The notes under the pieces: generated by a model
What the model was told of the DNA's origin: nothing
What the model saw: the letters and a program-made list of their open reading frames with translations, nothing else
Databases searched by the model: none
Assembly (NCBI RefSeq): GCF_001684975.1
Contig: NZ_MAYH01000001.1
Coordinates: 434,001 to 498,000, forward strand
Reading direction: 5' to 3'
Source: Chryseobacterium artocarpi
Lineage (GTDB): Bacteria; Bacteroidota; Bacteroidia; Flavobacteriales; Weeksellaceae
DNA: 64,000 nucleotides
Translations under genes and position numbers: made by a program
Part shown: one piece after another, positions 47,601 to 55,786 of the stretch
How the letters are laid out: every line of letters begins with the position of its first letter
Position numbering within the stretch: the stretch's first letter is position 1

Positions 47601-48740
47601 AATATAGAAAATGTTAATCACAAACTTTACTTTAAAGGAGAAGGGGAAAATGCAGAATTGTATATGCAAAGTACACCTATTTCTGTTATGAGTCATTTGA
47701 ATAATGCTAAAAAAGTTGCTCAAACAGAAGGTGAAAAGAAAAGTGTTGAGGCTGGGATAGCACATTATGAAAGTGTAGTAGCACCATTAAATTCGAAACT
47801 AAGTAAATTAGAGAATGAGCGTATAAGGTTAAAAGTTAATAATGAAAATGGTGAAAATGAAACCAAAATTGAAGCAAAACAAAAAATTATAAGTGAGCAA
47901 AATGAATTGCAGGATAAAGCTTTAGATAAACTATCAATATTATTTAAAACAATTAAATTTGACGATGGAGTACAGCCAACTACTGTAAAAACATTTGTAA
48001 CATCTACGCAAGATAATATGGGAAGAGCTCGTGAAGTGGAAGCTAAACCATTAACTTGGATGCCAGGAAATACAAAAGGTAGTGGTCCTTATCAAGATCC
48101 ATTAGGATGGAATTATGCTACAGAAAAAGGTACGGCTAAAGAAGTCAAAATCCGTGATCTTATCTATATTAGAGGTCATTTATTGAATGATAAAATACAT
48201 GGACCTGGAGTAAAATGGAATTTAGTACCTATTACAAGAGTCGTAAACTCTAATATGGAAGAGGAAGCGGAAAAGAATGGTAAAAAAGTACTAGAAGAAA
48301 AAGAAAGACATAGGATTATGTGGTATAAAACCACTATTATAGAATATCATGATCCCATCGGAAACGAAAACGAAAATAATAAATATTTTCCTAAGGAAAT
48401 AAAAGTAGAATGGGGGGATTATAAAAACAAAGACGGGAATTATGACGCTAATGGTCAATTGGTAGACAAAAAAGAAGCTGTTTTTGTACAAGGAAAGCCT
48501 GCGATGCCATATAATATTAATGATTTAGGGGAAACTTTATTAGTTGATAAATTAAATTTAAATCCTAAATTTGCTTTAGCTGTAAATGAAGAACGAAAAA
48601 AGATAAAATGGTTTAATGATTTTAATATGTTTGAAATGAGCATGACAAATTACTATGCAAATAGAGCTGATAAAGATATTTTTGTTTCAGGAATGATTAC
48701 CATAGATAATTTAATAACATCAAATCAAATAACATTCTAA
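44649..48740 (+). CDS. Large eCIS cargo protein with C-terminal HNH-type nuclease
   Basis: 1363 residues without a signal peptide. Residues 1-450 are disordered, rich in Lys, Ala, Gln and Ser, as in other eCIS cargo. Residues about 515-950 are long amphipathic and hydrophobic helices (AGMSYGAMAALGLLVWDKL, FAIIIEIKNTLTNLLSGVIEAI, AVPVLIGFLASLLGIGGLAD), possibly a membrane-passage domain. The last 200 residues look like a DNA/RNA non-specific endonuclease of the beta-beta-alpha-metal type: RGHLLND with catalytic-type His1177, HGPGVKWNLVPIT with Asn1191, and VVNSNM. From about 47490 the codon use becomes more AT-rich, a sign of a swapped toxin tip. The gene directly downstream is the candidate immunity gene. 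Confidence 0.8.
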   Translation: MKTANPVEKDNKSHQSKGKKQSPKDSVVIPLSEVDVVRTQTQQSRRNGSVGATSGLQNIYDQGSEIMNGKFQNSLAKTGDINHPQTKVAEKSYMATTSIDQARDYNDGKSGTYLPKTVQEQAVAYQGSKNSTGVIGTVKQATAKSTSEKSGIVPMEQPKSLPADDVVEMNSEVKTPASAKDNPGFMELSGSINTTAKLQKRHESAPKASNDAQAAAPSPSNERESMAQAGQVNVMDEQQPGTFSKNEFKALLTAKIKGIKLPANEAEADEFEKNNNIQEVNKSAMGDVKNEKNAASHDIADATAKKPDITGQPVRPVAKMPTPNVGKAPGTPSVAKAMPVKRDAASVEKPIQEQTASIDNEMKANGVTDSMLANSNEPSFTKALAEKNNAKTQSAAATQQFRKTEGSELAKTKEEAQSQAIRQISGMHSARKGGLDHAHGEQKQTATKDSQKRKEIADRINSIYNSSKTDVDGILNNLDKSVAEKFDRGSKVAKKAFEDHVHKEMEAYKMRRYRRAGMSYGAMAALGLLVWDKLTSLPDEVNKYFDSGKELYIKVMDRYIDDIATHVTTQLNAAKTRIAKGKKDVQTYVDSLSPSLRKIGKEAITEIQNKFNALEESVNNKKNALIDTLAKKYADNVAGIDARITELKSQNSGLINKALDVLKTSVFAIIIEIKNTLTNLLSGVIEAIQAIITDPIGFFRNLIAGVSQGFTNFGANIWTHLKTGFFGWLTGAMKGISLIMPEDVFSLKGVFSITTQMLGLTWNGIRAIGARVIGEPVMKVLETGFEMVQIVRKEGVAGLWEHLKDQFADLKETVMDAIMDIIQNQVIQAGIKWVMGLLTPVGAFIKAAMAIIDVVKFFIQRAAQIMELVKAFTDSIKAIASGNVGAVAKAIENALGKAVPVLIGFLASLLGIGGLADKVVGVIRKIRQRIENAIVKFWTFVKGKARGLLGKFGIGKKDKKEERVGEHRKVTKGIEWWNDEITFKNIENVNHKLYFKGEGENAELYMQSTPISVMSHLNNAKKVAQTEGEKKSVEAGIAHYESVVAPLNSKLSKLENERIRLKVNNENGENETKIEAKQKIISEQNELQDKALDKLSILFKTIKFDDGVQPTTVKTFVTSTQDNMGRAREVEAKPLTWMPGNTKGSGPYQDPLGWNYATEKGTAKEVKIRDLIYIRGHLLNDKIHGPGVKWNLVPITRVVNSNMEEEAEKNGKKVLEEKERHRIMWYKTTIIEYHDPIGNENENNKYFPKEIKVEWGDYKNKDGNYDANGQLVDKKEAVFVQGKPAMPYNINDLGETLLVDKLNLNPKFALAVNEERKKIKWFNDFNMFEMSMTNYYANRADKDIFVSGMITIDNLITSNQITF

Positions 48741-48763
48741 TTTATATTTATAAAACAAATAAC

Positions 48764-49594
48764 ATGGTAGTAATTGAAAAACTAAATAATTTTATTAAAG
48801 AGTTGTATAATAATAACTTAACAGTAAATAAAAATAATATTGAAGAAGTAATAAAAAATGCTGACTTTTTAAGCCAAAGAATATTAACAAGGGCTAAAGA
48901 TTGGATTAAAGTTGAAATTCCTGAAGAAGATTATCAGTACAATTCTATAAGTAGCTTAATCTTAGATTGGTCTTCTACAACTAATGATTTAGATGAAGAA
49001 TATCTTTGGGGAGGTTTTAAAATCTTAGGTCTTTTTGAATCATTGGGGTATCCTTCTCATTTTTGGGATAATTACAATAATGACAGCCGTTTTTGGAAAA
49101 ACAATTCTCAACCTGAAGCTGAAGCTATCTGGCAAGAGTTTTTACCTAAACTTAATTATTTTCATAAGTCAGGTCATGGAGATGATGGGACATATGGTTG
49201 TATATTAAGAGAGGAAGGTGTTTACCCTTGTCCTATTTATTTTTTTGATTCAGGTATCTGGTTTAAAATGGATATGAATTTCGAAGAATACTATAATACT
49301 ATGATTGCTTGCAAAGCTGTATATTATTGGCAATATTTTTATATTGATACACAGGATATTGTAAAAAAACTAGGCACTTACAAACCTTGTTATATGGAAG
49401 CTGGTACTTATTATTTTAATGGTCCCAAACCTTTTCTTGATAAATTTAAAGACGGTACGTTTACGTATTCAGCAGAGGGAGTCTTACATCAAATGAAAAA
49501 TATTATTAAACGTTTTCCTAAGTTATTTCCTGATGTAGATCTAACTTATTTCAAAGAAAGATGTGATGCTTTAGAAAAAGCATTAAATTTATAA
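48764..49594 (+). CDS. Candidate immunity protein to the nuclease cargo
   Basis: 276 residues, starting 23 bases after the cargo stop and as AT-rich as the cargo tip. No signal peptide, so cytosolic. It is acidic and aromatic-rich (DEEYLWGGFKILGLFESLGYPSHFWDNY, GIWFKMDMNFEEYYN). I could not assign a family with confidence. Position directly behind a toxin tip and matching base composition are what one expects of an immunity gene acquired with it. Confidence 0.55.
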   Translation: MVVIEKLNNFIKELYNNNLTVNKNNIEEVIKNADFLSQRILTRAKDWIKVEIPEEDYQYNSISSLILDWSSTTNDLDEEYLWGGFKILGLFESLGYPSHFWDNYNNDSRFWKNNSQPEAEAIWQEFLPKLNYFHKSGHGDDGTYGCILREEGVYPCPIYFFDSGIWFKMDMNFEEYYNTMIACKAVYYWQYFYIDTQDIVKKLGTYKPCYMEAGTYYFNGPKPFLDKFKDGTFTYSAEGVLHQMKNIIKRFPKLFPDVDLTYFKERCDALEKALNL

Positions 49595-49612
49595 AATAAA
49601 ACTATAATTTAT

Positions 49613-49644
49613 AAAGCGAAACTTTACAAAAAGTTTCGCTTTTT
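49613..49644 (+). terminator. Intrinsic terminator after toxin-immunity pair
   Basis: A 12-bp perfect stem AAAGCGAAACTT / AAGTTTCGCTTT followed by a T run. It closes the cargo unit 18 bases after the candidate immunity gene. Confidence 0.9.
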
Positions 49645-49755
49645 CTTTCCCCAATCATCACCCAGTCTCATTTCAATCATCCAACATAAAAGAATAATCA
49701 ATACTTTTGAATACATCAAATAACCCCAGATTAATAACCCATTAAAATCTTAAAT

Positions 49756-50166
49756 ATGAAAAAAGCACTATTCCTTTGCTCTTTGTTCTTCGGGCTTTCT
49801 GCTATAAGTGCACAGACTATAGAATCCGGGAGCCGCAGTACTACAGGTTATATCAAAAGTGACGGAACCATAGAAAACAGCAGCCATTCCACAGTAGGAT
49901 ATATTAAAAGTGACGGAACGATTGAAAATAAAAGTCGCAGTACAATTGGGTATATCAAAAGTGACGGAACAATTGAAAATAAGAGCCGTTCTACGGTAGG
50001 CTATGTGAAAAGCGATGGAACAGTAGAAAACAGCAGCCGTTCAACCATTGGTTATATCAAAGATGATGGAACGGTAGAAAGTAGTAGCAGAAGCACTATA
50101 GGCTATGCAAAAGGCATCAAAAAAGAATGGGCGGCAGTAGTATATTTCTTCTTTAAACTGGATTAA
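49756..50166 (+). CDS. Secreted 16-residue beta-repeat protein
   Basis: 136 residues. A signal peptide (ALFLCSLFFGLSAISAQ) is followed by six repeats of about 16 residues with consensus STIGYIKSDGTIENSSR. The regular hydrophobic and turn pattern predicts a small beta-propeller or flower-like ring; I recall related proteins described as five-fold beta-flower proteins. A short C-terminus ends in VVYFFFKLD. It sits between the cargo unit and the tagged paralogues, is followed by its own terminator and has no visible eCIS link other than position. Confidence 0.75.
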   Translation: MKKALFLCSLFFGLSAISAQTIESGSRSTTGYIKSDGTIENSSHSTVGYIKSDGTIENKSRSTIGYIKSDGTIENKSRSTVGYVKSDGTVENSSRSTIGYIKDDGTVESSSRSTIGYAKGIKKEWAAVVYFFFKLD

Positions 50167-50219
50167 TAAATGATCTCTTCATAAAGGAAACTATACTTTG
50201 AACATATAGTAAAAAACAA

Positions 50220-50249
50220 GGCTCGGATTTTATAATCCGAGCCTTTTTA
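50220..50249 (+). terminator. Intrinsic terminator after beta-repeat gene
   Basis: GGCTCGGATT-TTAT-AATCCGAGCC is a perfect 10-bp GC-rich stem with a 4-nt loop, followed by TTTTTAT. Confidence 0.9.
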
Positions 50250-50449
50250 TTGAAACATCTATGAAAGAATTTAAAAAAAATATCACGCAAATCAATCAGC
50301 CGCTTTATCAGAATCGATTATTGATTCCCTCCTTAGCTTACTTAAAATAAAGCGTAACTAAGAAGAAACCTTTGCGTTTATAAAATCTCCATTACTCAAT
50401 TCTTCTCTCCAGCACTAATACATCTCATTCTCCAAAAAAACAGAACCCA

Positions 50450-50511
50450 CTGCAACTACAGAATAGTAAGGTCAAAAAACTTTCCCATGAACAAAAAAAG
50501 TATGAATTTTG
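50450..50511 (+). promoter_or_regulatory. eCIS promoter module upstream of first tagged paralogue
   Basis: CTGCAACTACAGAAT (50450-50464), 43 nt, then TTTG of GAATTTTG (50504-50511), exactly as at 44369-44430 and 52579-52640. The start codon follows about 180 nt later. Confidence 0.65.
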
Positions 50512-50692
50512 AGCACTGAAACTTAAGCAACCAGCTATCCGATTTTTTAAAAAAAAGGACTGACACTACTGAATAACGGGCTACAAAATTTTTCCCAACA
50601 CAAAAAACAAGTTTCGAATCTTAAAAACATACTATAAATAATCATCTAAAACCTAAGGCTTTTATACCCAATAAGCCGTAAAAAATATTATC

Positions 50693-51553
50693 ATGGAAGA
50701 AAATAAACCCATCACGAGAGAAGAGCTAAAAACCTATTTTGAAACAGGTAAATATCCTACACAAAGTCAGTTTTCGGACCTGATTGATTCTTTAAAGCAT
50801 AAAAAAGACCGCTTTACGAATAAGGAAGCCATCATTATGGCTAACAGCATTGTCTCTATAAATAATGTATACCTTGGTTTTTATGCGTTTGGTGTTGAAA
50901 ATCAAAAATTTCCAATATTGATCAGCTCTGATGATGAAGAGGTTCAGGAGATCATTATAGAGAATACGCCCAGAGGTGAAATAAAGCAATATTTATTTGG
51001 TAATGGTCCTTATACCTTTAGAACAAAAAAATTCCCTGCAGAAGGATTAGGAGAGAATGAGTATTATTATTTAGAGATTGTTTCGAGTGATACTACCAGC
51101 AGAATGGTAAGAATATTTGGAAATACTCTTCCAACAATTCCTGAGGGATTAGAGTTTGTGATGTCTGAGGATAGGTGGTTAAACGCAAGGATAAATAAGA
51201 TGAATGCAGGACAACAATTAAAAATTGCACACACAAATATTGAATTTGTTAATAAAACAGAGGTATCTGTTCAATATAAGATAGAGGCAGGACAATGGGC
51301 AAATCCTTATACGGGTAAAAGCATCGTTACTGATCATTATGATATGCATGATATTCTTTATTTAGTGTTTAAAGCAGACCTTCGGGGCACAAATCAGTCT
51401 ATAGGGTGTAGTGTCTATGATATGGATAGCAATAAGCTTTTAAAGACCATTAACCTGGAAGCTGGGCAGAACATCCAAACTACAGGTGGAGTAGAAATAA
51501 AAGAAATCAGAAATGTAAGAATTGAGTGTGATTATTACAGAAATGAAAAATAA
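50693..51553 (+). CDS. eCIS accessory protein, tagged paralogue 1
   Basis: 286 residues. The first 45 residues (ITREELKTYFETGKYPTQSQ then FSDLIDSLKHKKD) are nearly identical in the next two genes, while the middle diverges. The C-terminal domain has shared elements (FVNKTEVSVQYKIEAGQW, VTDHYDMHD, NVRIEC.Y). I recall this N-terminal segment at the start of tail proteins in flavobacterial phages and eCIS. It may be a docking or loading tag on a fibre or effector. No catalytic motif or signal peptide is visible. Confidence 0.7.
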   Translation: MEENKPITREELKTYFETGKYPTQSQFSDLIDSLKHKKDRFTNKEAIIMANSIVSINNVYLGFYAFGVENQKFPILISSDDEEVQEIIIENTPRGEIKQYLFGNGPYTFRTKKFPAEGLGENEYYYLEIVSSDTTSRMVRIFGNTLPTIPEGLEFVMSEDRWLNARINKMNAGQQLKIAHTNIEFVNKTEVSVQYKIEAGQWANPYTGKSIVTDHYDMHDILYLVFKADLRGTNQSIGCSVYDMDSNKLLKTINLEAGQNIQTTGGVEIKEIRNVRIECDYYRNEK

Positions 51554-51663
51554 TACTGCTATAAATATATCCCCAAAAATAATCTCAAATTTAAAATACA
51601 ATATAAATAATCATTGAAAACCCAAACAGTGATGCTGAATGCAAAGCTGTAAAGAATAGTATT

Positions 51664-52515
51664 ATGGAAGAAAATAAACTAACTACCAGAGATCAGTTAA
51701 AAGCCTATTTTGAAACCGGTAAATATCCAACAGAAGTTCAATTTGCAGACTTAATAGACTCTCTAAGGCTTAAGGAAGATGTCCTTACCAAAAAAGAATT
51801 GGCAATCCTTGCTAATAATTTAGCATCTATCGATAATGTATATATTATTTGTTTAGTAAATAATGTGGGAAACCTGAAATTTTCATTTGTGATAAGCACA
51901 AACGATGCAGAAGATCAGGTATTCTCAGCGGGAGATTTCAAAGGCTTATTAGATAGAAGGTTTATTATAGGCAGCGCACCTTATACGATTAAAGTAAAAG
52001 AAATTATAGAAGGTGATTTAAAAGAAAATGAATATTATAATTTGACTTACCAATTAAATCAAACCTATACTATTGCGAGATTGTTCGGAAATAATCTCAA
52101 GACCGTTTCTGCGGGATTCGACTTTGGCGAACTGGAAAGCGTAGGATTGCCAATACAGCTTTCAAAAGTGGATTACGGGAAAAAGATAAACATTTTACAT
52201 ACCAATGTGAAGTTTGTGAACAAAACGGAAGTTCCTATCCAATACAGACTTCAAGCCACCGGATGGGGTGATAGGTATAGAACAGAAGATACTGTTACTG
52301 ACCATTATGATCTGGGAGACTATTTATATCTCAATTACAAAGCAGATCTTACAAAGATAGAGAATACGATAAAATGTGATATCTATAATGCCGATAATGA
52401 TACTCTTTTGACAACAGCTTATCTTGTTGCCAGAGAAAATCATACCTCTTTGGATGGTGGTCATGTTAAGGGAATGAAAAATATAAGAATCGAATGTAGT
52501 TATTCTGTAGATTAA
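51664..52515 (+). CDS. eCIS accessory protein, tagged paralogue 2
   Basis: 283 residues. The tag is TTRDQLKAYFETGKYPTEVQ then FADLIDSLRLKED. It shares the C-terminal pattern FVNKTEVPIQYRLQATGWGDRYR, VTDHYDLGDYLYL and CDIYNADNDTLL with the third copy more than with the first. The 110-base gap before it contains only a degraded form of the upstream sequences found before copies 1 and 3. Role as for copy 1. Confidence 0.7.
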   Translation: MEENKLTTRDQLKAYFETGKYPTEVQFADLIDSLRLKEDVLTKKELAILANNLASIDNVYIICLVNNVGNLKFSFVISTNDAEDQVFSAGDFKGLLDRRFIIGSAPYTIKVKEIIEGDLKENEYYNLTYQLNQTYTIARLFGNNLKTVSAGFDFGELESVGLPIQLSKVDYGKKINILHTNVKFVNKTEVPIQYRLQATGWGDRYRTEDTVTDHYDLGDYLYLNYKADLTKIENTIKCDIYNADNDTLLTTAYLVARENHTSLDGGHVKGMKNIRIECSYSVD

Positions 52516-52578
52516 ATAGGTTTAAATTTATTTTGTCAACTATAATGAATGATTTTATGATTTTTAATCTGAAAATTG

Positions 52579-52640
52579 CTGCAACTACAGAATAGATAAA
52601 CCCAAAAACTTCCTCAGGAATTAAAAAATGATGAATTTTG
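52579..52640 (+). promoter_or_regulatory. eCIS promoter module upstream of third tagged paralogue
   Basis: CTGCAACTACAGAAT (52579-52593), 43 nt, then TTTG of GAATTTTG (52633-52640). The ATG follows 30 nt later, as in the divergent promoters (26 nt), which supports the -7 reading. Confidence 0.7.
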
Positions 52641-52670
52641 AACTTTAAAACAAAACGAAATAAAAATAGT

Positions 52671-53531
52671 ATGGAGGATAATAAACTAATAACCAGAGAC
52701 CAGTTAAAAACCTATTTCGAAACCGGAAAATATCCAACGCAAAGCCAGTTCACAGACCTGATAGACTCTTTAAAGCATAAGGAAGATACTCTTAATAGAA
52801 GAGAATTATTAATCCTTGCCAATAGTTTAGTAACTATAGATGATGCAACATTTTACTATACTACAAATAATATTGATGATATTAAAATGCAGGTTGCCAT
52901 AAGTTCATCGAATGAAGAAGATCAAATGATTACCATAAAAAACGCTATGAGTTTAGGTGCAGTAAAACAATACTTATTAGGTAGCGCACCTTATACAGCT
53001 GAAATTAAAAAAACAGTATCAGGTGATTTAAATGGAACTGTATATTATAGTCTGAATTATGCTTTGAATAAGAGCTATCGTATTAGTCGATTATTTGGAA
53101 ATAATTTGCCGGGTATTCCTGATGGATTCTATCTTGGAGAAGTGAATAATTTTAATGTAGCACTAGAAATTAATAAAGCAGATTTTGGACAAAAAATAGA
53201 GATTATCAACACGAAAATTAAATTTATTAATAAAACCGAAGTTCCGATTCAATATATGGTATCCTCTCAGTATTGGGGTGACAGAGCCAGAAGTGAAGAT
53301 TCTGTTACGGATCATTATAGCGCATGGGATTTTCTGATTTTTAATTTTAATGCAGATCTTCGTGCATTCACTCAATCTGTACGATGTGATATTTTTGATG
53401 CTGATAATGATACACTGCTAGCTACGGGGTATTTACAAGCTGGAATTAACCAAGATAGATGGATTGGTGGGCAGGTAAGACAAACCAGAAATGTAAGAAT
53501 TGAATGTGCCTATTTTGAGGTTCAGGAATAA
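52671..53531 (+). CDS. eCIS accessory protein, tagged paralogue 3
   Basis: 286 residues from the ATG at 52671 (MEDNKLITRDQLKTYFETGK); the TTG at 52638 was rejected because it lies inside the promoter-like box. It has the same tag, the middle FINKTEVPIQYMVSSQYWGDRAR, VTDHYSAWDFLIF and a C-terminal NVRIECAYF. The three genes form a tandem family with a fixed head, a variable centre and a semi-conserved tail. The AAA+ ATPase gene follows after about 300 bases. Confidence 0.7.
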   Translation: MEDNKLITRDQLKTYFETGKYPTQSQFTDLIDSLKHKEDTLNRRELLILANSLVTIDDATFYYTTNNIDDIKMQVAISSSNEEDQMITIKNAMSLGAVKQYLLGSAPYTAEIKKTVSGDLNGTVYYSLNYALNKSYRISRLFGNNLPGIPDGFYLGEVNNFNVALEINKADFGQKIEIINTKIKFINKTEVPIQYMVSSQYWGDRARSEDSVTDHYSAWDFLIFNFNADLRAFTQSVRCDIFDADNDTLLATGYLQAGINQDRWIGGQVRQTRNVRIECAYFEVQE

Positions 53532-53836
53532 TCACAATATAAACGCCACATTCTGTAAAAATTAAATATAATTCCAGAATCATAGATAAAAAATAGGTAA
53601 TGTACTTTATTGCCATTCCTGAAAATACAATCCTCATCCAGTAAAAAACTCTTTAAAATACTGGAAACTTCCGATGTGTCACCATTGATTTCCAACGGAG
53701 AAGCATCATCAACAATTACCATATCTAATTTTCCAAAATCAGTTAACAAATTCCGTGAAATCGGAGCGTGTCAGCTGAGGTTATCCTTAATGGAAAATAA
53801 ACAGATCGTTTCAACAATAAACAAGAATCAAATCTC
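53532..53836. other. 305-bp intergenic region before ATPase gene
   Basis: No strong hairpin or promoter module was found. An 88-codon frame from a TTG at 53610 that overlaps the ATPase start is not supported: no ATG until near its end and no recognisable protein. Confidence 0.5.
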
Positions 53837-55147
53837 ATGGAGTCAGAACAATTACAAGAATTATTTACTCATTTAGAAAAGGTTATTACATGGCGTATCA
53901 ACAATCCTTCAGAGGATTTTAATATAGGAGCCCCTGAATTTAATCCCAATAACCATGAAAACTTTCAATTAGGACATTATATTTCAGGGAAAGGGCTTAC
54001 CCATAAGGAAATTATTATCCTTTTAATAGCATTACTTCCAAGATTGGAACCAACATTGTTGAAGCGTATCTTTCTCGAATTTCCGGGAAATACATTGTTC
54101 GACTTCTGTTCAACCAATGATAATGGTAGGCTCTTTTATCCTACAATCCAGACCATTCAGTATATTTTAGGAGGTGAAAATATTTCTGAAAGATTAAAAA
54201 CACTGGATTATTTCGGATCAGATTCCGTTTTAATCAGAGAAGAAATTCTTGTTTTTTCCAGTCATGATCCTATAGCAATGAATAGCCAGATCAGCATTCA
54301 TCCTGAAGCCTTCAGTACGATGATCTTCGGCTTAGAATCTCTCCCTAAAATGAGCAATGATTTTCCGGCAGAACAAGTGAAAACCCTTAGATCTTGGTCA
54401 GATTTAATACTCCCTGATGCTACACTAAACGAGCTTCAGAATATCGAAGAATGGTATAATAGCAGGCATATCCTTATGGAAGAATGGGGCATGCAGAAAA
54501 AGCTTAAGCCAGGATTCAGAGTATTGTTCTATGGAGATCCGGGGACAGGAAAAACCCTTGCAGCAAGTCTTTTAGGGAAATATACCAACCGTCCGGTTTT
54601 CAGAATAGATGTTTCTATGCTTGTCTCCAAATATATCGGAGAAACAGAAAAGCAATTGGCTAAACTGTTCGATAAAGCAGAAAATAAAAACTGGATCTTA
54701 TTCTTTGATGAAGCTGATGCTATTTTCGGGAAACGTACCACTGTAAGAGATGCGCATGACAAATATGCCAATCAGGAAGTTTCTTACTTATTACAACGTA
54801 TAGAAACCTTTTCAGGGCTTATTATTCTAGCGTCCAACTTTAAAAATAATATGGATAAAGCCTTTACGCGACGCTTTCATAGCTGCATACAATTCAATAA
54901 TCCAAAGCATGAAGAGCGTCTGCGTATCTGGCAGCAAAACTTACCGGTACAATTACAGCTGGATGATATCAACTTAGATCAAATTGCCCAACGATATGAG
55001 CTCACCGGTTCCAATATTATGAATGTGATACAGGATGTCAGCTTAAAAGCCATTGCATTAAAAGATAAAAGCTATAAAGTAAGCTTAGACATGCTGGTAG
55101 ACAGCATCAGAAAAGAATATGTGAAAGAAGATAAAATATTCATGTAA
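53837..55147 (+). CDS. AAA+ ATPase of the eCIS (Pvc15-like)
   Basis: 436 residues. Walker A GDPGTGKT at residues 233-240, Walker B ILFFDEAD with Asp291-Glu292, sensor-1 region LIILASNFKNNMD and arginine finger RR in AFTRRFHSCIQF. The N-terminal 200 residues are the eCIS-specific adaptor. Pvc15/Afp15 ATPases are needed for particle assembly or cargo loading and are not part of the mature particle. It stands near the end of the locus, next to the lysis genes, as in several Bacteroidetes eCIS. Confidence 0.93.
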   Translation: MESEQLQELFTHLEKVITWRINNPSEDFNIGAPEFNPNNHENFQLGHYISGKGLTHKEIIILLIALLPRLEPTLLKRIFLEFPGNTLFDFCSTNDNGRLFYPTIQTIQYILGGENISERLKTLDYFGSDSVLIREEILVFSSHDPIAMNSQISIHPEAFSTMIFGLESLPKMSNDFPAEQVKTLRSWSDLILPDATLNELQNIEEWYNSRHILMEEWGMQKKLKPGFRVLFYGDPGTGKTLAASLLGKYTNRPVFRIDVSMLVSKYIGETEKQLAKLFDKAENKNWILFFDEADAIFGKRTTVRDAHDKYANQEVSYLLQRIETFSGLIILASNFKNNMDKAFTRRFHSCIQFNNPKHEERLRIWQQNLPVQLQLDDINLDQIAQRYELTGSNIMNVIQDVSLKAIALKDKSYKVSLDMLVDSIRKEYVKEDKIFM

Positions 55148-55216
55148 GGAATTGAATTTCAATTAGAATTCCTCGCATTGAAAACTAAAAAAACAAAAGA
55201 CTTAAAAATAAAACCA

Positions 55217-55786
55217 ATGAAAGCGAAAATTCTAATATTGCTTCTGCTGAGCGGTCTCATGCTCGGCTGCAGGAGTAAACATAAAATTACAACCACTTAC
55301 AAAGAAAACAGAACAGAAACGGAAAATGTAAAAACCGATTCCTCAAGCTTACAAAACTTGCAATCAGTTCAAAGTACATCTGAAGACGTATCTCTCAAAG
55401 AATCAAAAAATGAAATGTCTGGAGATATGGTGATCAAAGGAAAATCTGATCTATCCAATCCCTTTGTTTTTCATAATGTACTGGGAAAAGATACCGTCCA
55501 AAGTATTTCTATCATGGGAAATGCAGAATATACCATCAGCAACCATTATACAAAAGCAGACCATAAAAAATCAGAGGTCAAAAAAGAAGAATCAGTATAT
55601 ATTGTTCAGGATGTGGCTCAGAAAGCTGTTTCAAAAGAAACCATCAAAGAAGTGAAGGCGAAGGTTTCAGAAGAGACAAGAAAGATAAAATCAACAGGTT
55701 TTGAAGTTGCAGCCTGGATCTTCATCACTCTGATAGGAATCGCTTTAATCATCGTCTTTTTCATCTATAAATATTTAAAAAAATGA
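55217..55786 (+). CDS. u-spanin-like lipoprotein with C-terminal TM segment
   Basis: 189 residues from the ATG at 55217 (MKAKILILLLLSGLMLGC); an in-frame TTG at 55178 adds a Lys-rich head that would harm the signal. It has a lipobox at Cys18, a polar, Ser/Thr/Lys-rich middle and one strong C-terminal transmembrane helix at about 161-186 (VAAWIFITLIGIALIIVFFIYK). A lipid anchor at one end and an inner-membrane helix at the other is the layout of unimolecular spanins such as phage T1 gp11, which fuse the two membranes in the last step of lysis. The stop overlaps the endolysin ATG by four bases, a typical lysis-cassette arrangement. Confidence 0.72.
   Translation: MKAKILILLLLSGLMLGCRSKHKITTTYKENRTETENVKTDSSSLQNLQSVQSTSEDVSLKESKNEMSGDMVIKGKSDLSNPFVFHNVLGKDTVQSISIMGNAEYTISNHYTKADHKKSEVKKEESVYIVQDVAQKAVSKETIKEVKAKVSEETRKIKSTGFEVAAWIFITLIGIALIIVFFIYKYLKK

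Larger units (their letters stand above)
50167..50692. other. 526-bp intergenic region
   Basis: Holds the terminator of the beta-repeat gene, a promoter module copy at 50450-50511 and a degenerate copy of the box at 50560-50574 (CTGACACTACTGAAT) with similar following sequence. No ORF is supported. Confidence 0.6.

Noticed and set aside
50560..50620. Possible further copy of the promoter module (CTGACACTACTGAAT)
   Set aside because: The box has three differences from the consensus and no TTTG at the right distance, so it was not counted among the five copies, though it may be a degenerate relative.
53610..53876. 88-codon plus-strand frame before the ATPase gene
   Set aside because: Starts only at a TTG, has no ATG until near its end, overlaps the well-supported ATPase start and shows no recognisable protein pattern.
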